Source: Chitinophagaceae bacterium
Lineage (GTDB): Bacteria; Bacteroidota; Bacteroidia; Chitinophagales; Chitinophagaceae
Reading direction: 5' to 3'
Length of the DNA: 35,677 bases
NCBI GenBank assembly: GCA_019455085.1
Contig: JACFNA010000003.1
Span: forward strand, 5,616 to 41,292
In this document: in pieces, positions 6,950 to 15,178 of the stretch
Position numbering within the stretch: position 1 is the first letter of the stretch
How the letters are laid out: every line of letters starts with the position of its first letter
Translations under genes and position numbers: made by a program
The notes under the pieces: model-generated
Database searches by the model: none
Told to the model about the DNA's origin: nothing
What the model saw: the letters and a program-made list of their open reading frames with translations, nothing else

Positions 6950-7420
6950 ATGGCAGCGAAGTTTAATATTGACAAACTCGATCTACAGATTATCCAGGAG
7001 ATGAGCGAAAACGCCGAGACACCCTATGCAGAATTGGGTAAAAAACTATTCGTAAGCGGCGGTACCATCCATGTCAGAATCAAAAAACTGGAAGAACTTG
7101 GAATCGTAAAAGGGAAAAAACTTAAGGTAAACCTTAAGCTTTTAGGATTTGATATCACCGCTTTCGTAGGCATATTTCTGGAGAAGAGCTCCATGTATGA
7201 ACAGGTCGCTAAAGAGTTAGAAAAAATTCCTCAGATAGTGAGGCTGAACTACACTACCGGTAACTATAGCATGTTTGCAGAGATCGTGTGCAAAGACATT
7301 AATCAACTCAAATTCGTATTGCACGACGAATTACAAAAAATAAAGGGTATCGAAAGAACTGAAACGCTTATCTCGCTCAGCGAAAGCTTTAACAGAAGCG
7401 TACGGGTAAGCGAAGAGTAA
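6950..7420 (+). CDS. Lrp/AsnC family transcriptional regulator
   Basis: A 156-residue DNA-binding protein of standard Lrp/AsnC size. Residues 1-60 form the winged helix-turn-helix (LDLQIIQEMSENAETPYAEL, then SGGTIHVRIKKLEELGIVKG as recognition helix and wing). Residues from about 67 form the RAM effector/dimerisation domain (FDITAFVGIFLE ... IPQIVRLNYTTGNYSMFAEIVCKD ... IKGIERTETLISL). Such proteins act as dimers or octamers sensing amino acids or related small molecules. It stands alone, 64 nt before a sugar isomerase/epimerase gene on the same strand and opposite the structured RNA; whether it controls either is unknown. TATCTTTA sites upstream resemble -7 boxes with one mismatch. Confidence 0.92.
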   Translation: MAAKFNIDKLDLQIIQEMSENAETPYAELGKKLFVSGGTIHVRIKKLEELGIVKGKKLKVNLKLLGFDITAFVGIFLEKSSMYEQVAKELEKIPQIVRLNYTTGNYSMFAEIVCKDINQLKFVLHDELQKIKGIERTETLISLSESFNRSVRVSEE

Positions 7421-7484
7421 ATCTCTGTTTTCATTAACTTTAGTACCACTTGAAACTTCAATTGCGTTCAACACTTAATAAATT

Positions 7485-8543
7485 ATGAAAACGATAAAAG
7501 GGCCCGCTATCTTTATTGCTCAATTTATTGGAGATAAAGCTCCCTTTGATAGTCTCCACCATATTTGCCAATGGGCATCACAATTGGGATATAAAGGAAT
7601 TCAGATACCTACGCTCGATCCCCGGTTTATCGATCTCGAAAAAGCGGCTACAAGCCAGACCTATGCCGATGAACTGAAAGGAATAGTACAATCGTATGGA
7701 ATGGAAATCTCTGAACTCTCTACCCATTTGCAGGGACAACTGGTGGCCGTACATCCGGCTTACGATCTGCTTTTCGACAGTTTTGCTCCCACTGCGCTTC
7801 AGGGGCATCCGAAAGAAAGGACGGAATGGGCAGTGCAGCAATTGAGATATGCAGCACAGGCAAGTAAAAACCTGGGACTTAAGGCCCACGCCACTTTCAG
7901 CGGCTCCTTACTATGGCACACATTTCATCCCTGGCCACAACGACCGGCCGGTCTGGTGGATGAAGGCTTCACAGAACTGGCACGCAGGTGGACTCCCATA
8001 CTCCACGCATTTGATGAAGCAGGTGTAGATTTATGTTACGAAATACATCCGGGAGAAGACCTCTTTGATGGAGAGACCTACGAGATGTTTTTAGAAAAGG
8101 TACACAATCACCCCAGAGCGTGCCTGCTTTATGACCCATCACACTTTGTATTACAATGCCTTGATTATATTCAATACATCGATTTCTATCACCAACGTAT
8201 CAAAGCCTTCCACGTGAAGGATGCTGAATTTAATGCGACGGGCAGACAAGGCACTTTTGGCGGATACCAGCCCTGGCTAAAGCGGGCCGGAAGATACAGG
8301 TCTCCAGGCGATGGCCAGGTCGACTTTAAGCGGATATTTTCCAAACTGGCTGAATATGATTACGACGGGTGGGCCGTGCTGGAATGGGAGTGCTGTATTA
8401 AAAATTCTGAAGACGGCGCACGTGAAGGAGCGCCCTTCATAAGGAACCATATAATTCAAACAACAGAAAAAGCATTTGACGATTTTGCGGCAACCGTAAG
8501 AGATCCTTCTCTCAATAAAAAAGTGCTCGGACTACAAGGATAA
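7485..8543 (+). CDS. Sugar phosphate isomerase/epimerase, xylose-isomerase-like TIM barrel
   Basis: A 352-residue AP-endonuclease-2/xylose-isomerase-like TIM-barrel protein (PF01261 type). The metal-site pattern is visible: YEIHPGED (Glu), CLLYDPSHF (Asp and His), IKAFHVKDAEF (His and Asp) and AVLEWEC (Glu) at the ends of successive strands. These enzymes use a divalent cation to isomerise or epimerise sugars and polyols; this subgroup is common next to Gfo/Idh oxidoreductases and DUF1080 proteins in Bacteroidota. No signal peptide, so cytoplasmic. It is followed after 18 nt by a DUF1080 lipoprotein, most likely in one operon, suggesting both handle the same carbohydrate. The exact substrate cannot be inferred. 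Confidence 0.88.
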   Translation: MKTIKGPAIFIAQFIGDKAPFDSLHHICQWASQLGYKGIQIPTLDPRFIDLEKAATSQTYADELKGIVQSYGMEISELSTHLQGQLVAVHPAYDLLFDSFAPTALQGHPKERTEWAVQQLRYAAQASKNLGLKAHATFSGSLLWHTFHPWPQRPAGLVDEGFTELARRWTPILHAFDEAGVDLCYEIHPGEDLFDGETYEMFLEKVHNHPRACLLYDPSHFVLQCLDYIQYIDFYHQRIKAFHVKDAEFNATGRQGTFGGYQPWLKRAGRYRSPGDGQVDFKRIFSKLAEYDYDGWAVLEWECCIKNSEDGAREGAPFIRNHIIQTTEKAFDDFAATVRDPSLNKKVLGLQG

Positions 8544-8561
8544 TTTTTTAAAAACCATTTT

Positions 8562-9281
8562 ATGAAAAGAATACCCTTTGCACTGGCTACAATATTCGTG
8601 ATCGCTTCCTGTACCGGCACACAACATCAGTCCGGCTCAGCTTCAGGATGGCAGACACTCCTCGAACAAAATTCCACAAAAGGATGGCACCTGTATAACC
8701 AGAAGACAGCAGGTAACTTCTGGAAAATAAAAGACGGCGTGCTTTTTCCGGACAAGCCTAACGAAAAACAATATAAAAGTGAGGAGATTGCAGACCTCGT
8801 GACCGATAATGAATACGGCAACTTCGAACTCGAACTTGAGTGGAAGATCAGTGAAAAGGGGAACAGCGGCATTATCTTCTACGTGAAAGAAGACAAGAAG
8901 TACGAGGCCAGTTACCTCACCGGCCCTGAAATGCAGGTACTCGACAACGGTACACCTACCCGCCCGGGACATTCAGACAGCAGACTCTACACCCATCGGG
9001 CAGGTGACCTCTATGATCTGCTAGCATCAAAGGAAGCAGTTAACCCTGTCGGGGAATGGAATAAAATCACCCTCAGAAGTAAAAACGGCAAACTGGACTT
9101 CTACATGAACGGCGTACACACGCTCAGCACTCAGATGTGGGATCAAAATTGGAAGGACATGATTGCCATCAGTAAATTCAAGTATATGCCCGACTTCGGC
9201 AAATTCAAGACCGGACGCATTGCACTTCAGTATCACGGAGACGAAGTGTGGTACAGAAATATAAGGATCAGGCGCCTGTAG
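8562..9281 (+). CDS. DUF1080 (3-keto-disaccharide hydrolase family) lipoprotein
   Basis: A 239-residue secreted lipoprotein. The N terminus MKRIPFALATIFVIASC is a type II signal peptide with lipobox IASC, so Cys17 should be acylated. The rest is one DUF1080 / 3-keto-disaccharide hydrolase-like domain (PF06439): WHLYNQKTAGNFWKIKDGVL, a jelly-roll strand FELELEWKISEKGNSGIIFYV, PEMQVLDNG, then GEWNKITLRSKNGKLDFYMNG and GRIALQYHGDEVWYRNIRIR, which is the usual family ending. Members bind or hydrolyse 3-keto-glycosides made by Gfo/Idh-type sugar dehydrogenases. It sits 18 nt behind the isomerase/epimerase and before a strong terminator. A candidate oxidoreductase, 34458-35543, is distant and not obviously linked. 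Confidence 0.9.
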   Translation: MKRIPFALATIFVIASCTGTQHQSGSASGWQTLLEQNSTKGWHLYNQKTAGNFWKIKDGVLFPDKPNEKQYKSEEIADLVTDNEYGNFELELEWKISEKGNSGIIFYVKEDKKYEASYLTGPEMQVLDNGTPTRPGHSDSRLYTHRAGDLYDLLASKEAVNPVGEWNKITLRSKNGKLDFYMNGVHTLSTQMWDQNWKDMIAISKFKYMPDFGKFKTGRIALQYHGDEVWYRNIRIRRL

Positions 9282-9322
9282 CCAAAAGACATCTAACAAT
9301 ACAGGACACACTAAAAATCATA

Positions 9323-9362
9323 AAGGGGCATAATCAGATATGACTATGCCCCTTACTTTTTT
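9323..9362. terminator. Bidirectional terminator between convergent genes
   Basis: AAGGGGCATA (9323-9332), 12-nt loop, TATGCCCCTT (9345-9354), then ACTTTTTTTT on the plus strand. A 10-bp perfect stem placed between the DUF1080 gene and the convergent btuB-like gene. Confidence 0.88.
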
Positions 9363-9376
9363 TGCTTAGGTTCTTA

Positions 9377-11308
9377 TCAAAAAGAGAGTTTCACGCCTCC
9401 CATGAAGTTAAATCCCTTAGTATTATATCCGCGAGTGTCAAAATACTGCTGATCCGTAATATTGTCTAATTCAGCAAATAAGGACAAAGCCCTGACCGGG
9501 GTATAGTTCACGTTTAACCCCAATGTGTAATATCCTTTCAATTCATAAGGCGGTGCCATATAACGGCCTTCGAAAGCCTTGCTTGCTGTGTGTAGCTGCA
9601 TACCCACATTCAAACTCTTTACAGGTGTATATACCGCGCCAATGTTCAGAATGCTTTTGGGCTTCTTATACAGATTGAAATAGCTGGTATCCTTGGCACC
9701 ATTCTGTGTGGTAACTTTTCCATCTACGAATGTGTAATTGCCAATAAAAGACAGTTTACTATTCACTGCATATCTGGCATCCACCTCTATACCCTTATCA
9801 TTTTGCTTGTCGCCATTCACGTAGTTACTCAAGTAAGTAAGTGGGTCAGTATAGAACAGAATTACATCTCTTCCCGACCTCAGGAAACCCGTGACTCTGA
9901 AGTACGATGCTTTATCGCTCCACATTAATCCTGCTTCTGCAGAAAGTGTAGATTCGGGTTTCAGCTTTCTGTTACCATATTCAGAATACAACTGATACAG
10001 TGTAGGTATTTTGTATGCCGAGGCGAGCGTACCATATACTTTTAGATGCTTGTTCACCTTATAATATGGATTGACAGATACGGTACTGTTGGCACCATAC
10101 AGATTTTGATAGTTAAATCTGCCTCCTGCTTCCAGCCCAAATCCTCCCTGAGTACTCAGGTGCAATGAAGCATATCCGCTCACTTGGTGCGTACGTGCAC
10201 TATCAGATGAAAGAGGCAATGCCGGAAAACCATAATCAGGTTGATAGATATATATCTGATCCGTGTTATTATACCTGTAATCAGCTCCGGCAAGTAATTC
10301 CAGTTCCGGACTTAGTTTGAGGCTTGTATATAACTCAGCATAATGCGAAAAGCCATTGTATACGCCATGCTGATATTTCGAAAAGCCACCTACATGGCCT
10401 GAATCATCTGTAAAGTTTCTGTTGTACCAATTCGCATTATACATTAGCCTGATAAATCCATTGCGCAGATGATAATCGAATGTCAGTCCGGCAATTGTGT
10501 TGTCATTCTTGTAAGCGTAATCCCTGTCATCTGTAAATGCGCCGGCATCAATATCTCCCCCATACTTGCTATATTTCCCATAGAGCGACAGTTCAGTCTT
10601 TTCGGAAGGCTTTGCACCTAACTTTACAAGAAACATATCACTATTGAATCCGTCTCTGTCAAATCCGGCAGTTCCCGTAGAGTCGTAGGCCGCACTGAAT
10701 CCCTTACTCTGTAACTTTGAATAGTTTACCAGAAACGAATAACCTTTTTCGTTAGCGCCAGACAGGGTGCCACCGGCTTTCCATGTACCGTAACTCCCCG
10801 CTCCCAAAGTAGCATTCCCTGAGATATTCTTTGAAGAAGGCTTCTTTGTAATAAGATTTACCACACCCGCCACTGCATCAGAGCCGTAAAGCGTGGACTG
10901 TGCCCCTTTCAGAATCTCTACTTTTTCGAGTAGCGAGACATCAAAATTATTCAGATCAAACTCTCCCGAAACAGAAGAAGGGTCATACATCGGAACCCCG
11001 TCTAACAAAATCAAAGTGTTGCCTGATGAAGCGCCTCTGAGAAAAATAGCAGGGTTAGTCCCCAGATTGCTCTTCCCTCCATTGATTACAATTCCTGCCT
11101 GCTGGGTTAACAATTCGCTCAGGGTCTTGCCCGGATTTTGTTCAATAGTCTGTTTGGAAATTACCGTTAACACCTTTCCGGTCTGACTTTGTTTGATTGG
11201 TGTTTTGGACGCAGTGACCACTACTTCATCGAGTACCTGAGCGCTGTCCTGTGCCCGCAGCGATCCGGCTGTTACCATTGCCAACGCAATGATCCATCCT
11301 TTTTTCAT
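9377..11308 (-). CDS. btuB: BtuB-like TonB-dependent vitamin B12 receptor
   Basis: A TonB-dependent outer-membrane receptor of about 643 residues. From the ATG at 11308 the N terminus (MKKGWIIALAMVTAGSLRAQ) is a signal peptide; the TonB-box-like DEVVVTASKTP follows, then the plug (LSELLTQQAGIVINGG ... NPAIFLRGASSGNTLILLDGVPMYDP ... LEKVEILKGAQSTLYGSDAVAGVVNLITKK) and a 22-strand barrel ending in an aromatic residue (GGVKLSF), the BAM signal. The frame also allows an ATG at 11335, which would add MLRKQKKIF. Cobalamin as substrate is inferred from the cobalamin riboswitch in its leader and its similarity to BtuB in size and plug sequence. Expression should fall when adenosylcobalamin is abundant. 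No BtuFCD genes are in the window. Confidence 0.9.
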   Translation of the reverse strand: MKKGWIIALAMVTAGSLRAQDSAQVLDEVVVTASKTPIKQSQTGKVLTVISKQTIEQNPGKTLSELLTQQAGIVINGGKSNLGTNPAIFLRGASSGNTLILLDGVPMYDPSSVSGEFDLNNFDVSLLEKVEILKGAQSTLYGSDAVAGVVNLITKKPSSKNISGNATLGAGSYGTWKAGGTLSGANEKGYSFLVNYSKLQSKGFSAAYDSTGTAGFDRDGFNSDMFLVKLGAKPSEKTELSLYGKYSKYGGDIDAGAFTDDRDYAYKNDNTIAGLTFDYHLRNGFIRLMYNANWYNRNFTDDSGHVGGFSKYQHGVYNGFSHYAELYTSLKLSPELELLAGADYRYNNTDQIYIYQPDYGFPALPLSSDSARTHQVSGYASLHLSTQGGFGLEAGGRFNYQNLYGANSTVSVNPYYKVNKHLKVYGTLASAYKIPTLYQLYSEYGNRKLKPESTLSAEAGLMWSDKASYFRVTGFLRSGRDVILFYTDPLTYLSNYVNGDKQNDKGIEVDARYAVNSKLSFIGNYTFVDGKVTTQNGAKDTSYFNLYKKPKSILNIGAVYTPVKSLNVGMQLHTASKAFEGRYMAPPYELKGYYTLGLNVNYTPVRALSLFAELDNITDQQYFDTRGYNTKGFNFMGGVKLSF

Positions 11309-11402
11309 AAAAATTTTTTTTTGCTTCCGCAGCATAAAAAGACAAAGGATAGCCGTATTTCATCCCTGCCTTTCTTCCCGAAAGCATTTGGTTAATAATA
11401 AC

Positions 11403-11568
11403 AGAAACAGGCAGGTCTTCTGGCTTGGTTATTTGGGCAGATGCCTTCCCGGTATTTCCAGTGGCGTTGTACCTGCAACCATCTTCAAAAGATGGTAAAC
11501 CTTACAGCTACGGGGATAGCTCCGGAATTGCACCGGATTCCCTTTTTAATTCTTCAAGAAACCAATTT
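11403..11568 (-). promoter_or_regulatory. Cobalamin (B12) riboswitch in the btuB leader
   Basis: Read on the minus strand, the conserved cobalamin-riboswitch segments occur in order: GGGAATCCGGTGCAATTCCG, then GAGCTATCCCCGTAGCTGTAA, GCCACTG, CGGGAAGGC, and finally the B12 box AGCCAGAAGACCTGCCTG. It lies between a TAnnTTTG promoter (11575-11607) and the btuB start, where coenzyme B12 binding would reduce expression. All main family landmarks are present, so the element is probably functional. Confidence 0.95.
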
Positions 11569-11574
11569 CGGCGG

Positions 11575-11607
11575 CAAATGTAAGTGGTTAAAAGGGAAAA
11601 ATCCAAA
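11575..11607 (-). promoter_or_regulatory. Promoter of the riboswitch-btuB transcript
   Basis: On the minus strand TTTG (11607-11604), 21 nt, TACATTTG (11582-11575). The start site would fall a few nt later, right at the 5' edge of the riboswitch. Confidence 0.65.
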
Positions 11608-11684
11608 CCAAATACACAAAGGGTAGTTTCACCAGCCCGTTGCTTATTCTGAATGAGGCACTGATTTCTACTTATTATTTTTCT

Positions 11685-13739
11685 TTATAAATCCAGAGAA
11701 ATACCCCCGTAAAACGATCTGCCCGGAGCTACATTATAATATCTGCCTACGGCTCCATTGATATCGTTCCCCAGACTATAAATTGCATTGAACATATTAT
11801 CTGCTCCTGTAAATAGCTCAATAATATTCCCCTTTCCCAATCTTAAGCGCTGATATACTTTTGCATGCACCAGAAAATAATCTGACGCATATTCAGAATT
11901 GGCATCATTCAGTGCGACCTTCCCATTGTATAACCATGATACATTCAATCGCGTACCCGATACAAAATAGACATCACCTGAAAACGCAAATTTTACAGGA
12001 CTCACTCCTGGCACCTTATTTCCTGAAAAATCGTTAGAACCCGGTTTATAATCTTTATATGCAAAGTGATGCCATGTGCCGGAAAGCAATAATGACACAC
12101 TATTGAGAATCCCCACCGGCCTATCTACCAACTGTGCACTTATCAGCACCTCCAACCCACGCTGCACAGCCTTCCCTGCATTACTAAAATAGTCTCCACC
12201 ACTGGCATCGCGCTTTTGGGTAATTGCATTTTTCAGGTTGTAGCTGAATAGATTTACGTCTGTAAACAACCGTCTGCTGAATACACTTGCACGCCATCCT
12301 AGCTCATAGTTTATCCCGGACTCAGCCTGAAGTGTAGTATTAAAGATGTCTGTAGAGGGCAACAACTCAGAAGTGGCAGGAGGTGAAAAACCACGCGCCA
12401 CAGAGGCATATACGGTCATATCCTCATTAATCTGCTTACTTAGATTCAGTCTGGGGGCCCACTCATTCCTGAAAGATCTTTTATAGTGCAGGCTTTCATC
12501 ATAAAACCTATGGAAATCGACATCCAGGAAATTGACACTGGTACCCACACTTGCCAGAAATCCTTTGCCAAGTTCCAGTTGTGCCTGCACAAATGCAAAC
12601 GCCTGTGTGTTCTGGATTTCATCATCTGTCTGTGGTGCACCGGGTTCTCCTCCGTTATTTTTATACACACGCTGCCCGTTGAAACTATGCTGATATTCTC
12701 CCCCAAAATCAATCGTTAACGCATGGCTATTTAGTGACGTGGAATAAGTAAAGTCGGTCCTCCCTCCAAAATGGGGTTCACTGGTGCGTGAATAATTTCT
12801 GAAGTTTGGATTTCTGTTCTGCGCATAAGCTCCATAGAGCACCACATAGTTCTTGAAATTGTTTGCAATCTGTTGCTCCATCTTAAATCCGGAAAGAAAA
12901 TAGTTCAGCGTAAAAGCTGCCTTCGCTTCATCAGCCGAAGGGTTCGGCCCGGCATGTGGGCGTGCACTGCGAGGGTTTGCCTTGTACTCTGCGAGTGTCA
13001 GGGCTCCCGGTGTCTGATAGTAGGAGCGTCCGTAAAGGAAATAATTTCCCAGTTTGAATTTCTCCCGATTCACCAGCGTGGCATTCATAGAGAATACATC
13101 TCTGTACATCTTTGTGTGCTCACGAAATCCATCAGACGACTGACGATTATACTTAAAGGAAATCTTTTTCCCCTCGTTGACAATATTAGCGGCAAATCCG
13201 ATGCTGTTAGTATTATAACTACCATAAGTATCCGAAAACCGTATGCCCGATTTATCGGGCACATCGTTAAGCAACACCACGCCGCCGGTTCCTGTACCAT
13301 ACACACTCCCTGAAGGGCCTTTGATAATTTCTATTGAAGTAGCATTATAAGGGCCTAATATCTGAAAGAAAGTACTTCCTCCCGGGTCTGTCATGGGTAT
13401 GCCATTATAATAGATTTTCACATTCCGCACCCCAAACGGAGAGCGGATAGAACTTCCTCTGATATTCAGCCTGTAGCTACCGGGAGAGCGTTCATCCATA
13501 TTCACCCCGGGGAGATTATTCATTGCCCGGACCCATGAAAGGTTATTTGTCTGTTGCATCTGCCTTTCCCTCAAAAGGTTTACCGGCGCCGGAACATCCA
13601 GCAGTTTATGGTAAGATTCGAAGGCAGAAATAACTACATTTTGCAAAGTATCCTTTTCGGATGTTTCATCAGGGACCTTTTGTCCGGAAGCACCTAATGC
13701 AAAAAGAAACATCAACAAAAAAAGTAAATAAGGTTTCAT
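11685..13739 (-). CDS. TonB-dependent receptor, probably iron/siderophore type
   Basis: A TonB-dependent receptor of about 684 residues. The ATG at 13739 starts a clean signal peptide (MKPYLLFLLMFLFALGASG); the frame extends 11 codons upstream without a better start. A TonB-box-like TLQNVVISAFES is followed by the plug (LSWVRAMNNLPGVNMDERSPG, SYRLNIRGSSIRSPFGVRNV, KIYYNGIPMTDPGG, SIEIIKGPSGSVYGTGTGGVV) and a barrel. The C-terminal region (RLRLGKGNIIELFTGADNMF ... NVAPGRSFYGGISLDL) resembles FecA/siderophore receptors rather than SusC, and there is no CarboxypepD_reg domain. No SusD partner or riboswitch accompanies it. It lies directly upstream of the btuB promoter but has its own stop and presumably its own promoter at 13760-13767. 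The substrate is inferred only from family resemblance. Confidence 0.85.
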   Translation of the reverse strand: MKPYLLFLLMFLFALGASGQKVPDETSEKDTLQNVVISAFESYHKLLDVPAPVNLLRERQMQQTNNLSWVRAMNNLPGVNMDERSPGSYRLNIRGSSIRSPFGVRNVKIYYNGIPMTDPGGSTFFQILGPYNATSIEIIKGPSGSVYGTGTGGVVLLNDVPDKSGIRFSDTYGSYNTNSIGFAANIVNEGKKISFKYNRQSSDGFREHTKMYRDVFSMNATLVNREKFKLGNYFLYGRSYYQTPGALTLAEYKANPRSARPHAGPNPSADEAKAAFTLNYFLSGFKMEQQIANNFKNYVVLYGAYAQNRNPNFRNYSRTSEPHFGGRTDFTYSTSLNSHALTIDFGGEYQHSFNGQRVYKNNGGEPGAPQTDDEIQNTQAFAFVQAQLELGKGFLASVGTSVNFLDVDFHRFYDESLHYKRSFRNEWAPRLNLSKQINEDMTVYASVARGFSPPATSELLPSTDIFNTTLQAESGINYELGWRASVFSRRLFTDVNLFSYNLKNAITQKRDASGGDYFSNAGKAVQRGLEVLISAQLVDRPVGILNSVSLLLSGTWHHFAYKDYKPGSNDFSGNKVPGVSPVKFAFSGDVYFVSGTRLNVSWLYNGKVALNDANSEYASDYFLVHAKVYQRLRLGKGNIIELFTGADNMFNAIYSLGNDINGAVGRYYNVAPGRSFYGGISLDL

Positions 13740-13759
13740 CTTTGGCAGAGGGGTTTCTT

Positions 13760-13767
13760 CAAAAATA
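13760..13767 (-). promoter_or_regulatory. Candidate -7 box of the second TonB receptor
   Basis: TATTTTTG on the minus strand (13767-13760), about 20 nt before the ATG at 13739, in the 67-nt divergent space shared with the APC permease gene. No convincing -33 element. Confidence 0.4.
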
Positions 13768-13806
13768 AACATAAACAGTGCTCATACGAATAACTATCTT
13801 TATCTG

Positions 13807-15168
13807 ATGCAAAGAAACACTGAAAGAAAACCTGCCCGTTTCCTGGGATTGTTTGATGTTTCTGCTCTGATGGTCAGTTTCGTATTGGGTATGGGGATAT
13901 TCCGGACACCTGTAAACGTAGCCGCAGCAATTGATAGTCCGCTCATCTATTTTTTAAGCTGGATTGCCGGTGGCGTAGTAGCTTTCTGCGGCGCACTCAC
14001 TTATGCTGAAATTGGCAGCCGCCTTCCTGTGACAGGTGGATATTATAAAGTTTTCTCTTATGCGTATCACCCCTCAATTGCATTCGGGATCAACTGTATC
14101 ATCCTGGTGAGCAATGCAGCCACGCTGGGTGCAGTGGCACTTGTCGGAGGCGAATATATCAGCAGTGTGATATGGCCACACGCAAGTCCATCCGCGCTGA
14201 AGAGCTATCAGACTGCCATTGCACTTATTTCTATCATCCTTTTTTACGGCGTGAATCTATTAGGGCTTAAGATGAGTGCTTATGCGCAAAATGTGCTGAC
14301 AGTAGTTAAGGTGGCGCTGGTAGTCGCCCTGATTACTCCACTTTTTTTTGATACAGGCAAACCTGTAGATCTGATGGCAGGATCGCTCCACAGCCAGAAT
14401 TTCCTGGCCTATCTCAAAGCCTTTGGAATCGGCCTGGTGGCAGTTAGTTTTACCTACGGCGGCTACCAGCAAACCATTAATTTCGGCGAAGAAATCAGAA
14501 ATCCTCAGAAGACACTTCCCAGAGCCATCTTTATTGGCATTACACTGATACTGGCACTATACCTACTCATTAATTACGCATATGTGAAAGTAATCGGATA
14601 CGAAGATTTGGGAAAGGCTCCTAATATTGCAGCCATCATGGCATCCAAAGTTTTTGGCCCGGCGGCAGAGAAAATTCTCTCTGTACTTCTTTTCTTAAGT
14701 GTATTGGCCTATGTAAATGTGTTACTAATGAGTAACCCAAGGGTGATGGCCGCCATGAGCGATGACAAAATATTACCCCCGATATTTAACAAGAGGAATC
14801 CAAAGACCGAAGTACTCTCTGCATCTATAAGTGTTTTCGCAGCGGCCTGCGTATTGATCGTATTTTGGGCTAAGACGTTTGATGCAATTCTCAGTTTCAC
14901 TATCTTTCTCGATTGTTTCGGAATGGTGCTATCCGCTGCGGGGATATTCATTCTCAGACGAAGGGCAAAGGGAACCGATGACTCTGGAGTTTTCAAAGTG
15001 AAGTGGTATCCGGTACTCCCCCTGATCTTTATAACTGCCTATTCTTTTGTAGGTATCAGCATCTTCATTACAGAAACTAAAATCAGCCTGATCGCACTGG
15101 CTGTATTAAGCGCGTTTCTTGCTATTTACTTTGTTTTCATCGGCAAAAGAAGGCTTCGCACACAATAA
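13807..15168 (+). CDS. APC family amino acid permease
   Basis: A 453-residue inner-membrane transporter with about twelve hydrophobic segments. The first helix carries the APC substrate-site signature (SFVLGMGIFRTPVNVA, compare G-x-G-I-F in LAT and AdiC-type permeases), followed by AGGVVAFCGALTYAEIGSRLPVTGG, the conserved TM2-TM3 stretch. Later landmarks are SFTYGGYQQTINFGEEIRNPQKTLPRAI near 215-242, typical of the family's TM6 and following loop. It should import or exchange amino acids. The next gene, 10 nt downstream, is a Cys/Met-metabolism PLP enzyme, so a sulfur-containing or related amino acid is a reasonable guess. TATCTTTA sits 4 nt before the ATG. Confidence 0.88.
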   Translation: MQRNTERKPARFLGLFDVSALMVSFVLGMGIFRTPVNVAAAIDSPLIYFLSWIAGGVVAFCGALTYAEIGSRLPVTGGYYKVFSYAYHPSIAFGINCIILVSNAATLGAVALVGGEYISSVIWPHASPSALKSYQTAIALISIILFYGVNLLGLKMSAYAQNVLTVVKVALVVALITPLFFDTGKPVDLMAGSLHSQNFLAYLKAFGIGLVAVSFTYGGYQQTINFGEEIRNPQKTLPRAIFIGITLILALYLLINYAYVKVIGYEDLGKAPNIAAIMASKVFGPAAEKILSVLLFLSVLAYVNVLLMSNPRVMAAMSDDKILPPIFNKRNPKTEVLSASISVFAAACVLIVFWAKTFDAILSFTIFLDCFGMVLSAAGIFILRRRAKGTDDSGVFKVKWYPVLPLIFITAYSFVGISIFITETKISLIALAVLSAFLAIYFVFIGKRRLRTQ

Positions 15169-15178
15169 ATTACCAACT

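Noticed and set aside
12873-13313. A 146-codon plus-strand reading frame
   Set aside because: It is antisense to the plug and early barrel of the second TonB receptor, with no supporting start or motif.
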